Below are positions 55,456 to 64,000 of a DNA stretch of 64,000 bases, piece after piece. Where the stretch lies: contig NC_030683.2 of NCBI RefSeq assembly GCF_000004195.4, positions 46,823,358 through 46,887,357 on the forward strand. The letters run 5' to 3'. The position numbers and the translations under genes were made by a program. The notes below the pieces were generated by a model. That model ran no database searches. It was not told the DNA's origin and saw only the letters and a list, made by a program, of their open reading frames with translations. Each line of letters opens with the position of its first letter. Positions within the stretch are counted from its first letter, which is position 1. The stretch is from Xenopus tropicalis. Lineage: Eukaryota; Chordata; Amphibia; Anura; Pipidae.

Positions 55456-56685
55456 ATTAAACATAGTAATTAAAACAGTGCATCTAATCTTGCAACACAA
55501 TAAGCCTATAAAAAATAGGCTTACGAAACATGGCCATAAAGATAGGCCAGATGCAGCATTAGTCTAGGGACATTAGAGTTAATTCAGATTTGCCATACTG
55601 TATTGCTAGCTACAGGCTTATGAATAAGGCTGGCACATAATCTATTATATGGGTTACCAGTGGGAATTAAGAGCTGCTATAGCCACTCAAACACACTACT
55701 GACTTAACATGATTCTCTTACATGTTTTTAGATATCTTTTGAATAAGCAATATTTTGTGAATTCCCCAAGATGGATAAAGCCAACATTAACATTTTCTTC
55801 TAAAGAGCCCCCTCTAACATATAGAATCCGGGGCCAAAGAGCCTTTCTATTATACTAGAACTGGACTTACTTACTGTAGAATTCATATTAAGTAAAATGG
55901 TAAGGATTGGTCTATCATTGACTTCTACATGACTGCAACAGCTTTTTGATGGGGTATTTTTTACTTTCGGATTTGTTGCAGTTTAAATGCATAATAAATG
56001 GCAGAAAAAAAATCATGTTTTTTCCTACTAAAAAATTGTATTTTTTGAAAAAAAATATGAATCGATAAAAACATTAAATATAAAACATTAAATATGAACT
56101 AATGAATATTGGTAAATGCCCCCCAAACTTTCACAGACAGATCTCGGCATCTTTGTCACAGGCAAACAGGAGTTATAATTATACCCAGAAGAAATAGTTG
56201 TATTTAAACATATGTGTTGTCTGGTGGTAATAAGTGTTCAGACTTACTGTATTCTATATGAAACTAGCAATGCATTGGAGATTAGGGAAAGGCGCTCCTT
56301 TCATCATGAAAATTATAGGTATGCCTGAATTCCTTCCAAGTGATCACGCACGTATAGAAATAACTTCCCAACTCTCAAACTATTTGTACTTGACCACAGG
56401 GCATAGTTTTTCTAACTAATTACAACTTTGAACATCTTTCCACCAGCCAGAGATAATATATGTGCTGACACAAGGATTCACTTATCTCAAGAGGAAAACA
56501 CTTAACATTCATGGGTTCCTTGATCCTAAACCAGCACCATTATGTAATAATCTGATGGCTCTCAGTGCATTGGAATGCTTCACTGACTATAGGTACAAGC
56601 AGGCAAAAAAATGTCTCTCTCAGGGTGGAAAACTGCAAAACCCTTTTACTACAATCAAAAAAATTAAATATAAACAGCTCCTGTT
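55456..56685. other. No gene or repeat recognised
   Basis: AT-rich unique-looking sequence with chance ORFs. Confidence 0.45.
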
Positions 56686-57122
56686 AATATAAGGAAAAAG
56701 TAAAACTAAATCTTTTTTAAGTAAAAAAGCTATTCTACCCTGTACCAATAACTGCCCTGTCCTGCAAACCACAGTATTTTAAATGCTTTAATAGTAAATA
56801 CCTGCTAAAACTTGGCTTCCTGTCAATTGAACTACGGCGATATGGCGAAGTAAGGAGCTGCATCCACTATGCGACGATCGATTGATCGAGCCTAGCCTTC
56901 TTTCTGTATAGGAAGGAGTCAGGCTAGGCTCGATCGTCGCATAGTGGATGCAGCTCCTTCTTTCGCCTTATCGCTGTTGTTCAATTGACAAAGCCAAGTT
57001 TTAGAAGGTATTTTCTATTAAAGCATTTAAAATACTAAGTGGTTTGCAGGATAGGGCAGTTATTGGTGCAGGGTAGAATAGCTTTTTTACTTAAAAAAAA
57101 TGTAGTGTTACATTTCCTTTAA
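56686..57122. mobile_element. T2-type palindromic MITE, 437 bp
   Basis: Same family as 25849 and 30372. The left end is decayed (AAGGAAAAAGTAAAACTAAA); the right end is AGTGTTACATTTCCTTTAA. The central hairpin is strong: GCTGCATCCACTATGCGACG mirrors CGTCGCATAGTGGATGCAGC, with ATCGAGCCTAGCC mirrored by GGCTAGGCTCGAT. Confidence 0.9.
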
Positions 57123-59841
57123 ATGTAATGGGGTGTTTTTAACTCCAAGAACGTGCCTAGCAGTGAGGGAGTTGAAGCTATTCTGAGGGTTTTCAAAGGG
57201 TTTTCAAAGGATGCTATTTGTACAAAACTAGTCAATTTGCAGCTAAACAAACAATTTTGGTATCATGCTTTTTAGTTTTGATTCCCGTAGATAGAGATGA
57301 AACAAACACCTTATTGTGACGCTCTCAATTCAATGACATGGCCTCTGGCAGTGAAGGGATTAACCTACCAAGCAGGTTCTGTTTGAGTAGAAAGTGACTA
57401 AATCCCCCAAGAGCTTTTTAATCAATAAACACATAATCTAGCAAAGCCACCTTATTATATTGTGCTAGCAAACCTAAGATCAGCAGCAGTTTAATAACGT
57501 GTCCGTATGAACGTATACTGGAAAAAGGTTTGACCATACATGTAAAGGCACTTACTTCTTGATTATGTACACAGCAGGAAAAACAAAAAATACTTTGAGA
57601 GAATTTACAGGCCTATGCCTGCCCAAAGGCTCCACCAACTTCTTGGTATGACATCAACATTCTACATAAGGGAGCACTGTAAGAATCAATTTATGAACCT
57701 TGGGTGTGCTGTTGCTATTATTGTTTCAATAAAGATTGTTCAGCTTTACCCATGGCAAAGCAATATGGCACCTCCCACTCATATAAATAACTGCAAAAAT
57801 GCAGAGAAGAATAATTTTTTGGACATAATATGACACTACTTATAAATATGATCTTAAACATTTAATTTCCAATAAAATCAGGAAAGCCACAGTTATAACA
57901 TCCCTTACATCATGAGGTCACTGATGAAATCTGATCTGTAAACTCCTTTGTTGTTCTGCTCTTTAACATTATCTATTCCACATCTATTATTATTAGATAT
58001 CAGGTTATGAATGGCAGTCTTAATCAATCCCCTGGATATAACAGGTTATCCACTGGATTAATACATGTAATGAAAGGCTATCTATCATATGACACATTAC
58101 ACAAGCACAGAAACACTATTGCAAAACCAAATGGTCTCCTTTACTATCTTGTTTACTAAAACTCTGGAATGTTTTCCAGAACTGTACCATAACTGTGTCA
58201 TGAGATCCTCCACTGTAAATGGTACACAATATGTAGTCATGCAAAATGGACATCAGGCATTTTTTCAATGGTAATTTTACTGGTGCAAGAAAAATATAGC
58301 TTATGGGTAAAATTTGCAAATGAGGACGTAGTTAATCCCATGCCAGAAAAAGATGTAATATTAAAGGCTTCTTTGCACATCTATAGGCTTTCTTCTTTTA
58401 AAGGTAATTTTTGGTTTGTGAGAATGAATAAGTGTGTTTCTTAAGGTGAGACATGCCTATCAACTAATTACAAAAAATATGTTTAAAATAATATTTACTT
58501 TCCTTTTTGAGTTGTTCATTGAAGGCCAAAAGTTAATGCATCTCTGAATAAAACTGTACCCCTGGATTTACTCAGTGTGTTATAGGTATTGATGAGCAGA
58601 CAACTAAATAAATGCAAATGTCTCCGCAGAGTAACAATGGAGTGCACAGCAGAACTTACTGCAGGAAGGTTATGTGTCCAAGACTGACACTGTAAAAGTT
58701 GTCTGGGAAGCATGGTTTGGGCCACAGCATGCATCAGCTTTGCTTTTCTATGTTGCCCTTCTGTTTGTGAAGTGTTAATTCACATGAACTGATTTCAGGA
58801 CTGACAGGTGATTTGAATTGTCTTTTAGTTTTAAAGGCAGTAGATTAATCATTGAGAGCACGAGCACCCCATGGGGATATTCAGGCTTCAGAGAATACTG
58901 ACTGCAACCTTCTACTAACAACACAGAGAAAACTAAATTGACCATTCTTTAGCAGAACAAAAAAGTGAACTATGGCAGAAGCCAGATTCCATCATTTGGA
59001 TACAACCCTATTCCCTGACTGCCTGGGAGTTGGGACGTATGAAGCAACATTATTGCAGTGACCTGCAATTCTATTGCCTCATTCCTGAGTAGTGATTCAG
59101 TCAACTACACAAGAAACCAACTTAGAAATAGAGGAGATTTCCAAGTCATGGAGTCACGGTTTGTGGTGATTATTCAAACAAATAATGATGGTTGGATGGT
59201 CAAAGTTCGTGCTGCTGGCTTGGGTTACAGTTGAGTTGTTTGAGATTCACAACTCAAACAGACATTTACATTTTTACTGAAATGGTATTGGTACCTCTCA
59301 AAGATCCAAGAATGATAGTCTACAATATGTGTGGATAAAAATAAAAATTTGCAGTGCAATTCCCTTGTCTAAGGACTTCCTGTAGAGTACAGGTCTGAAA
59401 AAAAAAAGAACAACAAAGGGTTCATGCAGCAGTAAGGGAGTTTTGTTGAAGCAGCAACTCCAGCAGAGAAGAGTTTAAGCTTCAGAGATGAATTGCTCTG
59501 ACATGCTCAAATCTCCTGTAGTTAACACGCTTTCATTCTTACGAGGAAGACAACTAGCATACAGACTTCATAACAACATGAATCACTGGCGCACCACACG
59601 CCTCTGTGCACCTGTGAGCTGGATGATGCAAAGCAAGATAGAGAGAGGGGTGTGACATCCCCATCCTTAAGGTACCCAGATCAAGGCTTATATATATTAT
59701 GCCAGAATAAAAGATTTTTTCTATGGATATTTATGCCGTGAGTGCTGTCTGTGGACTGGATGCGAATTGCTGGTTAGCACACGGCTTATATTTCTTGGTC
59801 TGGTGAGTGCCGATATTGGGAAAGTATATTTTATATATATA
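57123..59841. other. No gene or repeat recognised
   Basis: Unique-looking AT-rich sequence. A tandem GGGTTTTCAAA lies at 57187-57209. No coding region recognised. Confidence 0.45.
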
Positions 59842-61462
59842 CAGTGGTGTGAAAAACTATTTGCCCCCTTCCTGATTTCTTATTCTTTTGCATGTTTGTC
59901 ACACAAAATGTTTCTGCTCATCAAAAACCGTTAACTATTAGTCAAAGATAACATAATTGAACACAAAATGCAGTTTTTAAATGAAGGTTTACGTTATTAA
60001 GGGAGAAAAAAAACTCCAAATCTACATGGCCCTGTGTGAAAAAGTGATTGCCCCCCTTGTAAAAAATAACTTAACTGTGGTTTATCAATTTCAATTTTCA
60101 ATTTCAATATCAATTTCTGTAGTCACCCCCAGGCCTGATTACTGCCACACCTGTTTCAATCAAGAAATCACTTAAATAGGAGCTACCTGACACAGAGAAG
60201 TAGACCAAAAGCACCTCAAAAGCTAGACATCATACCAAGATCCAAAGAAATTCAGGAACAAATGAGAACAAAAGTAATTGAGATCTATCAGTCTGGTAAA
60301 GGTTATAAAGCCATTTCTAAAGCTTTGGGACTCCAGCGAGAGCCATTATCCACAAATGGCAAAAACATGGAACAGTGGTGAACCTTCCCAGGAGTGGCCG
60401 GCCGACCAAAATTACCCCAAGAGCGCAGAGACAACTCATCCAAGAGGCCACAAAAGACCCCAGGACAACATCTAAAGAACTGCAGGCCTCACTTGCCTCA
60501 ATTAAGGTCAGTGTTCACGACTCCACCATAAGAAAGAGACTGGGCAAAAACGGCCTGTATGGCAGATTTCCAAGGCGCAAACCACTTTTAAGCAAAAAGA
60601 ACATTATGGCTCATCTCAATTTTGCTAAAAAACATCTCAATGATTGCCAAGACTTTTGGGAAAATACCTTGTGGACCGACGAGACAAAAGTTGAACTTTT
60701 TGGAAGGTACATGTCCCGTTACATCTGGCGTAAAAGTAACACAGCATTTCAGAAAAAGAACATCATACCAACAGTAAAATATGGTGGCGGTAGTGTGATG
60801 GTCTGGGGTTGTTTTGCTGCTTCAGGACCTGGAAGGCTTGCTGTGATAGATGGAACCATGAATTCTACTGTCTACCAAAAAATCCTGAAGGAGAATGTCC
60901 GGCCATCTGTTCGTCAACTCAAGCTGAAGCGATCTTGGGTGCTGCAGCAGGACAATGACCCAAAACACACCAGCAAATCCACCTCTGAATGGCTGAAGAA
61001 AAACAAAATGAAGACTTTGGAGTGGCCTAGTCAAAGTCCTGACCTGAATCCTATTGAGATGTTGTGGCATGACCTTAAAAAGGCGGTTCATGCTAGAAAA
61101 CCCTCAAATAAAGCTGAATTACAACAATTCTGCAAAGATGAGTGGGCCAAAATTCCTCCAGAGCGCTGTAAAAGACTCGTTGCAAGTTATCGCCAACGCT
61201 TGATTGCAGTTATTGCTGCTAAGGGTGGCCCAACCAGTTATTAGGTTCAGGGGGCAATTACTTTTTCACACAGGGCCATGTAGGTTTGGATTTTTTTTCT
61301 CCCTAAATAATAAAAACCCTCATTTAAAAACTGCATTTTGTGTTTACTTGTGTTATCTTTGACTAATAGTTAAATGTGTTTGATGATCAGAAACATTTTG
61401 TGTGACAAACATGCAAAAGAATAAGAAATCAGGAAGGGGGCAAATAGTTTTTCACACCACTG
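59842..61462 (+). mobile_element. Tc1/mariner-type transposon, near-complete, 1621 bp
   Basis: The ends are CAGTGGTGTGAAAAACTATT and its exact inverse at 61443-61462, with TA on both sides (59840-59841 and 61463-61464). The terminal inverted repeats are long, 59842-60059 and 61250-61462, and nearly identical over most of that length. Such long repeats fit the IR/DR class of Tc1 elements. It lies inside a TA microsatellite that continues on both sides. The transposase gene sits between the repeats. Confidence 0.97.
60232..61244 (+). pseudogene. Tc1-family transposase, one frameshift
   Basis: Cut-and-paste DDE transposase. The frame from 60342 to the TAG at 61242-61244 is open and includes the GRPTK AT-hook-like motif and the second helix-turn-helix region. 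The catalytic residues are intact: D in WTDETK, D in QQDNDPKH and E in NPIEMLW, with 34 residues between the last two (DD34E). Upstream, MRTKVIEIYQSGKGYKAI from ATG 60262 is the first DNA-binding helix region, but it is in another frame: two extra bases (GA, about 60340-60341) or one lost base break the reading frame after GLQR. The sequence before ATG 60262 is also in frame with family-like codons (PRSKEIQEQ) preceded by ATA at 60232-60234, which suggests the original ATG has mutated. Intact length would be about 337 residues, normal for Tc1. Confidence 0.93.
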
Positions 61463-63389
61463 TATATATATATATATATATATAGGGAAGATACACACTG
61501 CATGATCAGATCGTGGACAATATAACCACATAGATGAACCTGAAAATCAAGGATTCTAAGTGCTAAGGAAAGAGCACATAACACTTAAAACTTGTCCATT
61601 CCTACTGGCAGGTAGGAAAGGTCCACCACATAGCACCAACGAGGGCAAACCAAGCTATACAGTGTACATCTGTAGTGTTACAGGGCACAAGGACTAGATT
61701 ATTCAAAACCTTGAAATAGGGGATATTCAGCCTTTGGCTTTTTATGTACGATATGGATGTAGTCAACATATATATTTCTCTCATGCACACTCTAGGGCAC
61801 TGCTTGTTCCTCTTGTTCTTGAGATACCAGGCAATAATCACTATTTTTAGTCTAATAAGTACTATCATTCTGACCTGTATAAGGCACTGTTCTCACATAT
61901 ACTGTACATATATACAGCACTGCACACACCACAGCGATATGTAAATAAAAATGTACATACACATGCTAGGATACATCAGCCAATGAATAGACAGAGGCGT
62001 GTTTTTACTCTCATATCCAGCCTGCATTTTTCCAGTCAGGTGATCACAATGTGCCACACAGAAAATAACAGAATAGTGGAACAAGGCAAAAGATTTCAAT
62101 TTGATACAATTCTTTGATGAGCGGGTTATTAAGATATAAATGATCAGTTGGTTAAGCATCTGTATAGAGTGTACAGTTCTCCTTTAAATCAAATATAACC
62201 ATTTCCAGTATGTTACTCAGTCTCTTGAAAGAAAGCTTTAACTTTCAAAACTTATGCAACACTTTTTGCTGCTGGATTACCATGTGAAATTATGAAGGTC
62301 AGTAAGATAAAAAAGATATAAGCAACCTTCTCTTTTATATTGTAAGCCCCTGTGATTGAAAACAGTATGGTGATCAATTGATCTCATCTGACCTTGACTC
62401 TGTAAATGGTTGGCTACAATGAACGAACATCTAACAAGCATTAAACCAAACTCAAGATGTATGTGGATCACCTCTTTGTTCTTGCTTCAAAGATTTTAAA
62501 ATGCACAACATAAGGCCATCTGCAATGAACTTAATGAGGTGACAACTAGCTTACTACGCTGTCCTTGAAGGCTCTTCCATACCATCCGCAATAGCTAAAA
62601 AAGCTTTTGTAATTATCTGGAAGCCCCATAAACTCAACCTAATTTGAAATCAGGTTTCCATTAGTTCTGGGATTCCTTAAAGAATGACTGGACTCTACCT
62701 CTTAAGAACCCTTTTCAAACATGATGCCATTACAGCACAGCTAATCAAATTTAGGAATTTCCTAAGAACAATGGTTTTGCTGCAAATTATTATGCTGAAG
62801 GACTCTGAATGATGGAAAACGTTAACAATAATTTGCTGTGGCCATAAGTTATATACTGATACATTTTTAGCGCAGTGGTTGTAGGGATAATTGCTGTAGT
62901 ATATCCAACTGACCAGCTTAACAAAGCTACTTTTTGTTTTGCAGTCCCTATTTTCATCTTGGGATTTAGTTCAATGAATGACACCTTTGTGCAAAAGTTT
63001 TAAAATATTTTACTACTAAAAGTTTTGCTTTGTTAATGCTTCCTTTAATTTTCATGAAGATGCCCAGCTAGTGCTAATGACAAGTAGCCCCAAAGCACCA
63101 TCATCGCTCTAGGTACCATGTTTTTTGTAGCGTGTGTGCTTTGCACCATGTCTATTGCTTTTAAAAAAATTATCTCATCTGACCACAAAATTGCTACTCA
63201 AAATGCAAACGTGTCACTCGTGTTTTCTGGAAAATTCTAGAAGTGCATTAGTATGTATCTATGTCTTTCTCTAGATAGGGGGCCATAAACCTAACAGGTA
63301 CATAGACATAGAACTCTAAATGAATCATTGCCGAGAATAACAAGAACCATCATATCTGAATCCCCACACCCCGCGGTTAAGCAGAGTTG
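61463..63389. other. No gene or repeat recognised
   Basis: A TA tract at 61463-61484 continues from the transposon flank. The rest is unique-looking AT-rich sequence. Confidence 0.45.
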
Positions 63390-63660
63390 AAATGTCCGCT
63401 AATAGACATTGTTTTTTACGACCTATCCTGGAAGCATTTCGAAGGATTTATGCCCTTTGCATTTTGAAGCTAATGGCTTTATATTTACGATCTGAAAGGG
63501 AAGAGATGGAGGCAGACAGCCATGAAGCTTGGCCCATGTTTCTCTGCACCTTCCTCTTCATTTCAGAGAGAAGGGCTCCCGGAAGACATAAAAGACACTC
63601 CCATTTTTTCAGTAATTTTAATGCACATCTAAGGAGTACATCAAATATTCATTAGTGGAT
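63390..63660. promoter_or_regulatory. Possible conserved block, or chance 87-codon ORF
   Basis: A repeat-free, less AT-rich block. It includes TTGAAGCTAATGGCTTTATA and ends TTAATGCACATCTAAGG. The ORF across it (63392-63655, plus) has no recognisable domain. The even composition resembles conserved non-coding elements more than a coding exon. Confidence 0.2.
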
Positions 63661-64000
63661 GTTTTTCTCAAAAAAAAAAAAAAAAAATAGCATGAAATTT
63701 GTTTGTTTTGTTATCCCTATGGATACCTGCCAGTTACTTACACCAAAGCTTTCCCTTAAACAGCTGACCACTAATCATCTCATAGTGGGACTTAATTATC
63801 AAGAATCCAATTTGGGAGCAAGGCATGGCCAGCAAAGATATCGCTGGAGTGAACTGGAAAAGTTAAATGGATTTAAAATGCTACAGAGCAGTTTACACAT
63901 GAAAAGTAAAGTGAACAAAACCAGAAAGGGGTTTTGGATTTCCAATAAAGACAGGATTGCACTGCTCAAAAACAATATGTATGCCATTAGTCTTATGAAT
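63661..64000. other. No gene; A-run
   Basis: A-run of 18 at 63671-63688, then unique-looking sequence to the window end. Confidence 0.4.

Noticed and set aside
60278..60475. 65-codon plus-strand ORF overlapping the transposase start
   Set aside because: It lies in a different frame from both parts of the transposase and has no family similarity.
60822..61091. 89-codon minus-strand ORF
   Set aside because: Shadow of the Tc1 transposase on the opposite strand.

Overview
This window looks like non-coding vertebrate nuclear DNA, most likely from a Xenopus frog (X. tropicalis would be my first guess). There are no bacterial-style genes, operons, rRNA, tRNA or CRISPR. It is AT-rich and packed with small DNA transposons of types known to dominate Xenopus genomes: T2/Kolobok-type MITEs (TTAA target, TTAAAGG ends), Harbinger-type MITEs (3-bp TTA/TAA target), hAT-type non-autonomous elements (8-bp target duplications) and one near-complete Tc1/mariner transposon. 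The species call rests on repeat style and is inference.

Layout. 1-10 kb: T2 and hAT MITEs scattered in otherwise featureless sequence. 10.3-10.6 kb: a 250-bp insert with 22-bp direct repeats and two perfect hairpins. 13-20 kb: T2 MITEs, a 34-bp minisatellite, a possible terminal coding exon on the minus strand (16.57-16.76 kb) and two hAT elements 58 bp apart. 21-31 kb: microsatellites, nested T2/Harbinger elements and two copies of a palindromic T2 family. 31-39 kb: mostly unique sequence, including two stretches that read like conserved regulatory DNA. 39.4-40.2 kb: three short MITEs, one an almost pure 87-bp hairpin. 41-45 kb: the longest repeat-free block, holding on the minus strand a textbook recursive-splicing motif (pyrimidine tract, TTTTAG directly followed by GTAAGT). 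45.1-48.2 kb: two nests of transposons inside transposons. 50-57 kb: more MITEs, including a 416-bp T2 palindrome. 59.84-61.46 kb: the Tc1 transposon, its transposase broken by one frameshift and an apparent loss of the start codon but with its DD34E catalytic residues intact. 61.5-64 kb: unique sequence.

How it fits together. The only clear protein-coding sequence is the Tc1 transposase. The MITEs have no coding capacity and would depend on transposases encoded elsewhere. The recursive-splice motif and the candidate exon are both on the minus strand, so the window could lie within or at the 3' end of a long-intron gene transcribed right to left. That is a hypothesis, not an annotation.
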